Of a stretch of 64,000 bases of DNA, positions 1 through 10,268 are shown in pieces. A model generated the notes under the pieces. That model made no database searches. It saw only the letters and a list, made by a program, of their open reading frames with translations, and was not told the DNA's origin. Source of the DNA: Axinella damicornis. Taxonomy: Eukaryota; Porifera; Demospongiae; Axinellida; Axinellidae. The stretch spans positions 3,960,084-4,024,083 of the forward strand of contig OZ007514.1 of assembly GCA_963931865.1 (NCBI GenBank), written 5' to 3'. Both the position numbers and the translations under genes were made by a program. Position 1 is the first letter of the stretch; the number at the start of each line of letters is the position of its first letter.

Positions 1-1359
1 AGACATCAAGAGGGAACATTCCATTCTTTGCAAACAGTTCACAAAGGGAGGGGTCGGTACGATTAAATGTAAATGTGGCAACAAGAAGGTCAGTGATCAT
101 TTCGAAGAGGTATCGAACCTCCTTGATAACATACCCTCGGAGTTCTTCGATGTCATGGTAGTAGCGGATCACTCCAACATTCTCATGAAGGAATCGCAGA
201 GCATCATTCATCTCGTCACGAGTGTCAATCCTACACTGCCGAGCTACTTTGTAGCATTGCTCATACTCAAGAACTGGTGCCTTCATACGCTGCAAGGTAT
301 TACTAAACATATGCCACGAGAAGGGAGTTTTCACTCTATACTTGTCTCCTTGCGATCCGATACGCTCCACAGCAGCTCGGACCTGCTGCACATCCTCGTC
401 ATCTTCGGACAAGTTGTTGACTGCAAGGATCAAGTGAGACTCTGAAGCAAACTGGACCATCCCGTCACGATAAGCCTCAGTTCTTTTAACTACTCCCTGG
501 AGAGAGTTGTCTATGCGACGTAGTCGTTCATCTGACACAAGGTCTTTGTGGGTGCCAATAAAGAAAACACTGGGCAAGATGTTAACCGTTTCACTGCCTA
601 CTATGCGCACTAAACTAGTGGAAGCAATAGTAGCGAGACTCTGAAGAAGAGTCTCTTGCATTGTGAGGCCAGACTTGTATGGGACGATGGATTCACCACT
701 CGAGTTGATGTACTCCACCTTGTACCTGCTATTGAGGTCCAGATCAAGACGGAACACAAGGAAGAAGAGAGAAGGACCACAGACAAGAATTGGAAGGAGC
801 TCCTGAAACTCTGGCTGCCCTCCTGTATCCGTGAGGTACAGTGTCCAATGTCCTGCATTCAGATTCTTCCGTTTGGACCACTTCTTCTGAAAATCATCTC
901 TGAACACTTCAAGTGGAGGTTTTGTACCCTGCTCGTCTGGTACTTGTGGTTCTGCTGAAGATGGCAGATTGGGTGAAGAGGAAGAAGCTAGCTTGGGATT
1001 TTGACTAGGTGGTTGTGTATCAACTGGAGCATCAGCAGACAGCTCAGTCGCATCGTCAGGTGCAGTCTTGGACATGTCATGCATTAGCGACATAGCTTCA
1101 TCACCAAGGTCCTCCAGTTCACACCAGAACAGCCCAGACACATGCACTGTAGACTTCCTGAGTTCTACATGCACAGCCCTTTCTGCCACTCCAGTACTAG
1201 CATGCGAAGACAGACGCTTGTTAACGAGTCGTCGTAATAAGGATGTTTTCCCAGACCGTGGTAAGCCCATAAAAATGCAATGCATGGCTATTTGCTCAAG
1301 AGAACCTTTCTCCTTCATAGCTCGCTCACAGGCAGCAAGGTATCTCCTCTCTTCAGGTC
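1..1359 (-). CDS. Roc-like P-loop GTPase exon of a death-domain protein (3' part beyond window edge)
   Basis: One open frame of 453 codons runs from a splice acceptor (pyrimidine stretch then TAG, reading down to 1359) to the window edge, so the gene is incomplete. Near its N-terminus it carries a Walker A/G1 motif GLPRSGKTS, then a Ser/Pro-rich low-complexity linker, then a G3 motif DTGGQPEFQ and a G4 motif THKD. This is the order of a Roc/Ras-like GTPase. After G4 the protein continues with a helical stretch (WHMFSNTLQRM, then EMNDALRFLHENVGVIRYY) that resembles the COR-type region of Roc-COR proteins. The acceptor is phase 1 and joins in frame to the death-domain exon ending at 5426, recreating a Gly codon. 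Seen: the motifs, open frame and phase. Inferred: a signalling switch with N-terminal death domains. If there is no upstream splice, in-frame ATGs at 1366 or 1387 could start translation. The sub-class of GTPase cannot be fixed without a search. Confidence 0.8.
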
Positions 1360-3570
1360 CTAGCATGAAAAGACAGAAACCTTTCATTGCACACGGTATT
1401 CGACTTTTCCACCGGAATAAACAAATGATGGACAAAATTCAATCATGAGCACACAGTGCAGCACTGAGCTCATTCAACACCTGCTAATCACATTTGATGA
1501 TATGTGTACATATGTAATAGGATGGTCTACTGTGGTATTGGCAACTGGTAGCACGAGCAATGCAGTCAGAAAGTGAGGCAAAGCCGAATCCTACTTCCTG
1601 ACTGCATTGCGAGTGTTAATAACCATCCCATCACATTTGATCCTACATGTAGTGAGTTTCTTAATGTTGCTAAATATTGTTGTTTTGTGCCCAGTGTTGG
1701 TGGTCACAGCAAAACCATATTACTGTGCAGTTAGCAACAGGGTAGGGCTACGGTCAACCAAGCACTGCAGAACCTCCTGCAGTAAGTGTAGTTGTGAGTT
1801 TTGGGTCCTGGTTGTATGGGTTGGGACCACAGCATCAACAGGCCTATGCCTGTGTATGCGTCGCTATGCGAGCAGCTCATCTATGCAGTATTTGCCCATG
1901 AATCTAACAGAAGGGCAAAGAGGGTGGATGCTTTCCCTCTTCAGCCATACTCCCTTTTTGGCCCCACAATTAATGCCACTGCAATGTGTAAAGTATGAAT
2001 GAATCAGCTCTCAATTGTTGAGGTACGTAGCTTGACAAAAAAAACATGATTACACACAGTATACTCAGACACAGAGTAAACATTAATGGGAACAAGTGTG
2101 GGAATTCATTACTCAGGCCCAAGACAGAAAGGGAGAAGGGATTGGTTACTACCATATGCAACAATACACAGCTCAGCTAATACGGTCAAATTTGCTGCTG
2201 AAATATTTTTGTAGGCCTAGACACCTAGAACTTCCGAATATTTTTCACGATGATAATTTTACAATCCGAAATACCACTTGCACAGTGTGGCCACGCATAC
2301 ATCAGTGTTCTCGCTAGGCCTTTTCCGAAGGGCACTGTGCTCTCTGGGCTTCTAACGTGCCCTTTGTGGTCAGTCTAAAAGCAAAATGTGCCTGCCTTTT
2401 GCACTTTGACCAGAGGATGTACTGCACTACCACAGGAAGGATCTGGCCAAGCAAGCTCCTCGTCGGCAAATAATGCTGGAGTTGTGACATCCCATTCATG
2501 CTCGAATTCTTGAACTGCTGGAATGACACTTCCCTACAAAAGTTTTTTAACATGAAAAAGTTCTTACAAAACTTTTTCAATGCGAATATTTCCAGATTTA
2601 CGGTAATCAAACTAAATTGCGTGAGTTGGGTCCACAGGTTAATTACAATCATAGTCTTGTTGTCAAGGTTAGCAGGATTCCGCACAACCGAACCCCCTCA
2701 CACCAATGTTGTACCTGAGGAACGTTAATACCTCCAGGTTAGTCCAACTTGAGTTCGGGAGGGATCAGCCGTACCCAACCCCTTCAATGTACTGTTGTGG
2801 TTGGGGTTCAGTTTAGGCTTAGCTACAAACTTAGGAACTGACTACTATAGCATGACCTCATCACTTCCTGCGCTCATGGACCTGCCCACTCTATGTACCA
2901 AACACCCAACATCTTTCAAATGAACGTATGCTTCCACGCATCCACAGCTACTACTGAGGCAAGGCTAGCCCAATGTTTCTGTATGCTCCACCACAGATAT
3001 CAAAACACTAAAATTTTACCTTCAGGCTGAGGTGGGAATATAGCTACAATGGTAGCCCCACCCGTCTCACATTAGACAATCATATAGATGGACATAGTAT
3101 AAGCTATCATGTGACTGCCTTGTTTAGTCATGTGATAGACCCTACATTTTTCGTCCCTGTGAATTTGGTAAGAAATGCCATCAAGGTTTAAATCTGGTGA
3201 GAGAAGTCTGTCTATGAAGTCTGTCTATGAAGACCTTATCAGAATTGAGCACCTATAAATGTCATGTATTGCATCCCTGCAGCCAGCAAAGTTAATTGTA
3301 AGGCTTAAAGATAGTATCGCAGTCTCTGTAGCATAATATTTCAGCGGTGATGCAGTTGCCTTCGTTCTAATAACATGACCAGCAGAGTGTTCTTTGTAGA
3401 AGGTGATGTACCTATTGGCATCTGCAGGGGCATAGACAAGTTTGTAAGAGTGGGGAGGCTTGGATGGGAGTATGAAACTGGGGGGGGCTGTGCATGAATT
3501 AAGCGCACACAATGTTGTTTTTCTACACAAGAACAGTCTCCTGCTAATATTTGAAAATCTTCCAAAAAAT

Positions 3571-3605
<35 letters not shown>

Positions 3606-4397
3606 CAGCCTCCCTAGCCCCCCCTTGTCTAGTCCACACCCTTGCATTTTGTATACAATTGTGGCTGTTACTTATGCACCAGGTAAAGTGAGAGTGGTAA
3701 CCATGCTAAAACATTGCTCCTTTCATAGCATGCACATATCCCATTCTACCTTAGAGTGCATAGAGGAATGCATTGAAGTCCTATACAGCATGGGTCTACA
3801 AATCAATTGCCATCAAATGCTCTATGTATGAGGCAGAAAATAAAGACTGCAAAGCAGCGTACAGGTGGGTAGGCAACAACTAGAGAAAATCATTGAGCAA
3901 TTGTAGTGGACGAGGTTCTAACAGCACATCTCAAGTCCACATGCACAGGACCCGGCCGGCCTGCACTTTCTAAGTAGCGCCCACCACTGCTTTAGTGTGA
4001 TCACTAGTTGAACATCAACCAATAACACAGAAGCAACCCACTAAACAACAGGCCTTCTTTGTCAACTGCAAAATGTTGGTGCCTTGAAGCCCTGGAGGCT
4101 GCCACATGAATTAACCATTCCCCCTAGCCATGGACGCTGTAGTATAGTATTCACTGCCACAATACCATTCTTCCTAGGCTGAACAAGTACGTACATTGCT
4201 TTCACTGTTGACAGGGATACGTAGGTACTAACTTCATTACGGCGAACGCATTATATGGAGGGTACGTGTATGGTAATATGTGAGATGCCTCATGCACTCA
4301 AATATAATTAGTAGGCATGGCCTCATGTAATAGGCTGGCCAAATGGGTTGAGTCAGAAGCTGGCAAAGTACAGAAAGGGTTCTCTTGAAGTAGTGCG
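1360..4397. other. Intron or intergenic stretch without recognisable exons
   Basis: No convincing coding sequence is seen on either strand. The stretch holds AT-rich unique sequence and a 34-nt poly-G run at about 3571-3604 inside a G-rich context. Short open frames across the G-run are low-complexity artefacts. Confidence 0.6.
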
Positions 4398-4406
4398 CCC
4401 TTCCCC

Positions 4407-4503
4407 TAGCTATAGCCTTGTTCCCAGGCCCCGTGCGCCGCTTTCGGTTGCACGAAAGAACTGCAAGCGACGAAAAGCTGGGCGGGGCCAGGGAACAAGG
4501 CTA
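4407..4503. mobile_element. Hairpin MITE, TAGCCTYG family, 9-bp target duplication
   Basis: Inverted ends TAGCCTTGTTCCCAGGCCC and its near-complement close the element. The 9-mer CCCTTCCCC is present at 4398-4406 and again at 4504-4512, immediately outside the ends. Six extra bases (TAGCTA) precede the usual terminus at the left; the element at 39214 shows the same kind of left extension. Confidence 0.8.
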
Positions 4504-4904
4504 CCCTTCCCCAAGAGCTGAACTCATAGCTACTTGCACACTGGGCCTGACACCTACTGTACCTAAATAAAGCCAATCAGCTATTGCTTCTGAAACAATG
4601 AACTAGACACATCCTTAATTAGGCAGACTATTCTAATGTCAGGTGATGATTGCACAAGTTGACACTAGGAAAGGATGAATTGGGATAGGTTATGAATACT
4701 GGGCTGGTGAGGTTGAAAATGCATATTTCAGGGTCACATGAGAACTAAAAAAACTGCATTTCTTAGGGGCCACTCCAATATTGCTTCAAAGTTAGCAAGC
4801 AAAGATTGATGGGGAGTGTTTGCCCCACTCCCCTCCCATTACAGGATGCAGTTACTAGCAGCTAGAGGTGGCAATAGTTTCCAGCAGTGGAAGATCTACA
4901 TCCA

Positions 4905-5329
4905 GTCTAGCCACTAGCCCCTCTCCGCCCGGCCGGTCAAGCGGGCGTGCGGCGAAGCCGCGCGCGGAGGGCGGAGAGGGTCTAGCAAACATTGCACTTG
5001 ATTGCGTTTCAACTGACCAATCAGATCTCACTGAAGCGATTCGTTCCAATTTTATTCATGACTCTCGTGGTTGTAAACCGAGCCGTTCGCGTGCGATCAG
5101 CCCCTTGGAGAGCATCTAATAGCCTACACTCGAGCTAAACTAGTCCAACCTGTATGCCTCCAAGCGTACAGAATCCGTCCTCAACTCCAGCTGGCACTTC
5201 ACCGATTCACAGGTACATGTAATTGGCATTCCAGAGAAACGTGATCAAGTGCAATAGACCCTCTCCGCGCGCGGCTTCGCCACGTGCCCGCTTGACTGGC
5301 CGGGCGGAGAGGGGCTAGCGGCTAGACTA
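4905..5329. mobile_element. 425-bp foldback element with GC-rich arms
   Basis: Left arm 4905-4985 and right arm 5255-5329 are inverted copies with high GC content (CCCCTCTCCGCCCGGCC in the arm). The 11-mer ATCTACATCCA occurs directly outside both ends (4894-4904 and 5330-5340). The roughly 270-bp centre is of different base composition and is not repeated elsewhere in the window. The element lies in the intron between the Roc exon and death-domain exon 3. Confidence 0.75.
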
Positions 5330-5425
5330 ATCTACATCCATCTCTGAGAGGACAGTGACACACAATAGAGGTTTAGAGTGCATGTTATGTATTCACGATG
5401 CTTCCACCGATCATTACCAAAATAC

Positions 5426-5701
5426 CTCGAATGTATTTGGAAATGACAACGTCCCCCTGTTGGTGTAGTCCCATCTCCCGCAGTGTACTGGCAACACGAT
5501 CCCAAGAGCGGGTGGGGCAGTATCTCACAAAGTGATCCACCACTGCCTCCATCATCTGAATGTCATTATGGTCGGTACTTTTGATTTCTTCTATCTTCTT
5601 GTTTGGCACATAGAGTTTACCGCCGCCAGCCAGGTCCTCCCACTGTCTCTCCAGCCCCTTCACCACCTCCATGAGGTTCTCAGTGGTGAGGGTGGGGTCC
5701 G
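5426..5701 (-). CDS. Death-domain exon 3 of the Roc-GTPase gene
   Basis: This 276-nt exon lies between a CCCACCCAG acceptor and an AG/GTATTT donor, both phase 1. It encodes about 92 residues with the hydrophobic and Trp spacing of a death fold: LERQWEDLAG, VPNKKIEEI, then CPTRSWDRVASTLREMG. It joins in frame to the Roc exon downstream (1-1359) and to the exon at 8557-8823 upstream. Death domains mediate homotypic assembly in apoptotic and innate-immune signalling; that role here is inference from the fold. Because both splice phases are 1 and the length is a multiple of 3, the exon could be skipped or duplicated without breaking the frame. Confidence 0.72.
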
Positions 5702-6403
5702 CTGGGTGGGGAGACAAGAATAAGAAAAGTACAATGTGCAACCATGAAGTTATTTCTGTGCAACTGGATTCCAAAGAATGCCACCATACTATGCATGATG
5801 GTGCCATTAGACACTAGTACTGCCAGTATCTACACACAAACCCCTTGCTGCATACATGTCCATTGTGCACACATGCCCCTAGCCCAACTCCACTCTCAGG
5901 ACACGTACTGTTTGCGTAGCAGTGAGAGCTCGAGCCAGAATGACACTCTAGCTGTACCTCCTACAAGTGTCTTAACTTCCCAGTCTAGTGAGCAGGCACA
6001 TTCAAACCATACTACAAGTGAGCCACCGAAGCTCATAAGCACCTGAACCTGGCTATATCCAGGTTGCTGCCAAGCCTGCTTGAACAATGGCAGTGAGATG
6101 ATTTTGTAAGTTTCGACCACGATTATTAGCTATCAGTATGTTTCATCTCAATCTTTTGCACATTGGCTGTACGCTGTATGTAGCACTAGCCAAATACCAA
6201 ACATTGAGTACGTAAGGTAATACAGTATTCTTCAGTGGGCTACCACACAGTAGTCTCTTCAGTGGTCTATACACCACTGAAGAATACACCATACAGTAGG
6301 TATGGTGCTAGAGTCAAAGTGCAGAAGAATGAGCATACCAAGCCAAACATGCAGGGCAATACATATTCACGTCAACAATTATCATTGCTAGCTACAACTT
6401 CCT

Positions 6404-6441
6404 TAGCCTCGTTCCCAGGCCTCGTCCTGGAAACGAGGCTA
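6404..6441. mobile_element. Minimal 38-bp MITE, TAGCCTCG family
   Basis: Almost nothing but the two inverted termini: TAGCCTCGTTCCCAGG and CCTGGAAACGAGGCTA. Flanking 9-mers CAACTTCCT (6395-6403) and CAACTTTCT (6442-6450) differ at one base, as expected of an aged target duplication. Confidence 0.78.
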
Positions 6442-6734
6442 CAACTTTCTATACTTAATTAACCACTGCCAAAAATATTGCATCACAAGTGTGACAGCAT
6501 CACATGTACATTCTGTATCCTGCAGACTCTCTTGTAGAGACAATGAGGAGGTCTGTATTGTTGTACCACAAGTCATCACTAACAGCATGTAACTCCCACT
6601 GTTTACATACTGTAGTCTGAGTGCACCTACAGCAGAGAACCCACTCCCCAGTTCACTGTATAGGGTCAAAGTTCACCCACCAGTCTTGTGAGAGATTGCG
6701 TCATGCTCAGAAAACACAGCGTAGTGGTAGTTTT

Positions 6735-6860
6735 GATTATTGTAGTTGTTGGACTTCACACGGCAAAGTAGAGAATTTGATGTCAACGTTTTGACCGGTC
6801 TGTGCCAATCTTCCTCAGGTCAATACAGAGAATGTGTGAAGTCCCACAACTACAATAATC
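6735..6860. mobile_element. 126-bp hairpin MITE with 27-bp inverted ends
   Basis: Ends GATTATTGTAGTTGTTGG and its complement enclose about 70 bp. The sister copy of the surrounding direct repeat (near 7365) reads straight through GTGGTAGTTTTGCC without the element, giving an empty site. This is a different family from the TAGCCTCG elements. Confidence 0.7.
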
Positions 6861-8556
6861 ATTACTTACACCGTGGTGACATGTCTCTTAGCCAATACGT
6901 CAGTGGTAGTTTAGCCTCTACTTTGGCTACTAAACTGTCAGCCTGAGGGCAGTAGAAACCAGCACTACCAGGCATACTGAAGGCTCTACCGACTATTTGC
7001 CACTGACATAAACTACGATTTGGCCAAGAGTAGTTCATTTCTGTGCTTCAGAGACTACTTTGGCATATTTGGACTTACACAGGAAGCAAAGCTCGGCTGT
7101 TGTCGTGGCAGATGCTAACCAGCAGTGCCCGAGTGCAAACCAACAAACACAGGTGCTCTTCCATAGGTGACCGTGGAACACTCAAAAGAGCACCCACCCC
7201 TCATCACTAACAGCATGTAACAACTCCCACTGTTTACATACCATAGCCTCACTAAAGAGTGCACCTACAGAAGCACACTCATTTGGCTCAGTTTACCATA
7301 ATAGGGTCAAAGTTCAGCCACCAGTCTCATGAGAGATTGCATCAGGCTCGGAAAACACAGCATAGTGGTAGTTTTGCCTCAACTTTCACTTATGATCTAC
7401 CAAACTGTCAGCCTGAGGGCAGCAGAAACAGCACAACCAGGCATACTGAAGGCTCTAAAAGAGCACCCACCTCTCCGCGCCTGGGTTCGAGGCTAACCCC
7501 CCTCCATGGTGGACATGTAAGGTGCAACACTCATGGGCACTGCCGTGCTGATCCATTTGCTGTGGCAAGAGGTACTGGCCTCAATTTTTCGTCACTTGCA
7601 TCCAATTCTATTTATCGATCACAACGCAAAGGGCAAAGGACATCTGGTGATAGAGGACCATATAGTTAGATCGAGGGAACTGTCAATGGGACACAGGTAG
7701 CGACAAAGAGCCGCACATTGTACAGTGCGATTATGGGTTGGAAATTTCATGGGTGGGAAAATTTCATGACTTGTTGGTGGGTCACAAAAATATTGAAATT
7801 GGCACCCCACAAATATAAGCCACCATACAATATGTGCCGGCCATCCAGTACAGAGACATAAGATGAATAGTTAATTTAATTAACTCTTTAGGGCCCAAGT
7901 TTTTTTCTCTAGGTCATTTTCAGTCTATAGAACACTTAAACATACCCTAATTTCTGTTCCCTGGCATTGCTGGGCTCGAAACTCCTCACAAAGGTAATTT
8001 CAGCTATACTAACGTGACTTAGCTGTCTCAGTAGCTAAAAAACGGACCATGAACGCTGGAAATGGAGGCCCTACAATGCAAGACAGCTACTTTCTAAGTC
8101 CATTTATGCCAAAACTGGCAAAATGGCCTTCCCAGTGCCGACCAAGACCTTTCTACCGCGGAGCCCAGACATGGCCATGCTGTTTGCACACTCCGGGTGC
8201 ACCCACCCACCTCCCCCTGTCCCGCCCTTTCTGCTGTTGCAGAACCTATCTCCCAAGGACATTGCCGGATGTGACATCATGAAGCTGAAAGTCTCATGTT
8301 GCAGATATGCAACCTTAGGTCTTAAAGGGCTAAGATGACTCCTCTTCCTGCCTCATACCCAGACCACTCCCAGCATGTTCAAGTGGGTGTGGCCTGGGTT
8401 GGAGGATAGGCACAGTTAAAGGAAGTGGTCTACCTAGGCATGAAGGATCAGTGAAAAGAGCCAGGTTGCTGACATGGGCTGCTAAGCTGAAGATTTAAGA
8501 CAAGACTACTGTGTATAATATCAGTATCCCTGTCTGAACACTCTCCATGTGTGTAC

Positions 8557-8823
8557 CTTTGGGTAAGTACTGTGACACCTTCTCCAATGCTCCATACTCT
8601 CCCGCACAGTAGAGTGCCAGGGCGAGGCGATCCCAGGAGGCAGAGGGGTGAGTGTTCACCCACCACTCCCACGTCGCACAGCTCCGCTCTGTCTCAGTGG
8701 TGTACTGGTCTTCAATTCTCTGTTCTAAATGTGGGACACCCACATTTATAGTCCTCGTCACACTCCTCCAGTCACTGACATCCTTCATAACAGCCATAAT
8801 GCTGTCCAGAGTCAGGGTGGTGT
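8557..8823 (-). CDS. Death-domain exon 2 of the Roc-GTPase gene
   Basis: A 267-nt exon with a CTGCTGCAG acceptor and an AAAG/GTACAC donor, both phase 1, encoding about 89 residues. The pattern is that of a death domain: helix 1 around LTLDSIMAVMKDV, helix 2-3 around WRSVTRTI and VPHLEQRIEDQ, then HPSASWDRLALALYCAGEYGA (in the last segment, the SW..LA.AL..G signature). It has the same size and phase as the death-domain exons at 5426-5701 and 15573-15857, which supports one multi-death-domain transcript. Intron lengths either side are about 6.7 kb and 2.9 kb and are filled with repeats. Additional or alternative exons may have been missed. Confidence 0.7.
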
Positions 8824-10268
8824 CTGCAGCAGAGACAATTAATTACAAAAGCACAAGTGACCAGCCAGTGATGAACAATAGGTGGATGCTAATACATTTT
8901 GCAACTATTGTGAAGATAAACTCAACACCAGTTTCGTGGTTAGTGTGCACTTCAAATCATGTAACAGTTGTACAATTGGTCTAAACATTCTCAATGACCA
9001 GTACGGTACAGGTGCCTCTGGGCTAAGTGAGACAACTCAGGGTTTATGAAAACCGAGTTTCAATCACTAGTCAGCTACTTATTCCATTGGGTATGACAAG
9101 GTCATTTCAACTGTCAACATTACCCTCATTCACGGGGATAGTGGACTAGCTCAATTTTCTAATAATCTGAACCAGACATATGAGGAAAACAGGAAAGACT
9201 TCGTATCATATATCATGTGACTTGTCATGTGGACATTAGATTGATTGCAGAGGGAGTGGCATCACCAGTGCACAACAATGTTGTGAGTGCAGGTACACAA
9301 GACTGATCGAACAGGACTCACATGCTGACCTTGTAGCCTCGTACCCAGGCCTTCTCACCCCAGCATTTGTCAGTTGCAGTACTGCAAGCAACAAACACTG
9401 GGTGAGAAGGCCTGGGTATGAGGCTACTGACCTTGCACACCTACGCATAACTGATCTTGTAAGGTATTCTTGCTGATGCCACTCCACCTTACGTCCAACT
9501 AACATCCATACGATGTCATTCAACTGATGTTTCATACCAGTCCCTTCCCCTTTTCCTGTGAAAGGACTACACGTACCACAATTGACAGCAAATTTGGCAC
9601 TTCAAAACATTTCAAGCACTTTTAAATCTCGTCGGTATCATCTTGTGTATTAATTGTACCATTTGCTATGTCTCAACACCTGAAATCATACTCTGAGTTC
9701 ATTTTCGGCAGTCCACCTGTCTACTGTGTTGGTCACAACGCCACCTCAGTTACACAGCTAGTGGACATTCAAGTGCAAGTACACAATGTACCAAGTCTTG
9801 TCCCACCTACTGTATGTACAATACAGACGAGGGAAGTTTACTCATGACTTACAGGTCATGCATATGCGACCACCTCTACTACCAAAGGCACTCAACATGA
9901 TGGTGTGGTTGGAATGCAACAGGTTAGATCACGACTATGATTGTAGGTTAGATCACAACTATGATTGTAGGTTCACTCAACAGTTTTATGTGTATTCATT
10001 TTCAACATAGCCAGGCTGTGTGGTACGTTGCTCCAATCATAAAGACGCTTAGCACACTTGAGCTCCACGCTAACACAGAATAGAGGCTACAGGATCACCT
10101 ACCTGCTTTGTAAGCAAAATTTGGTATTCACAAAGATGGCTGAGCTGGAGAAGCATGGGGTCAGGCATTTACCATTGTTATATTGTGTCGGATCATTTTT
10201 TGTGGATGTCTGATCAATTTTGATTAAGTGCAGACATTGTATCAGAACAACATCTCCATGTTATTATA
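8824..10268. other. First part of the intron between death-domain exons 2 and 1
   Basis: No exon recognised. Holds the MITE at 9334-9426 and a short tandem duplication of a TTAGATCACRACTATGATTG unit near 9925-9970. The remainder appears unique. Confidence 0.5.
9334..9426. mobile_element. 93-bp MITE, TAGCCTCG family, exact 9-bp target duplication
   Basis: Ends TAGCCTCGTACCCAGGCC and the complement. CTGACCTTG at 9325-9333 is repeated exactly at 9427-9435. The interior includes the GCTTGCAGTAC motif shared by other family members. Confidence 0.88.

Larger units (their letters stand above)
5702..8556. other. Repeat-rich intron between death-domain exons 3 and 2
   Basis: Contains an imperfect direct repeat (about 6575-6995 and 7203-7460, sharing the CACTAACAGCATGTAAC start and the CAGCCTGAGGGCAG block), a hairpin element at 6735-6860 and a minimal MITE at 6404-6441. 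No exon-like open frame with proper splice sites and phase was recognised. Confidence 0.6.
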
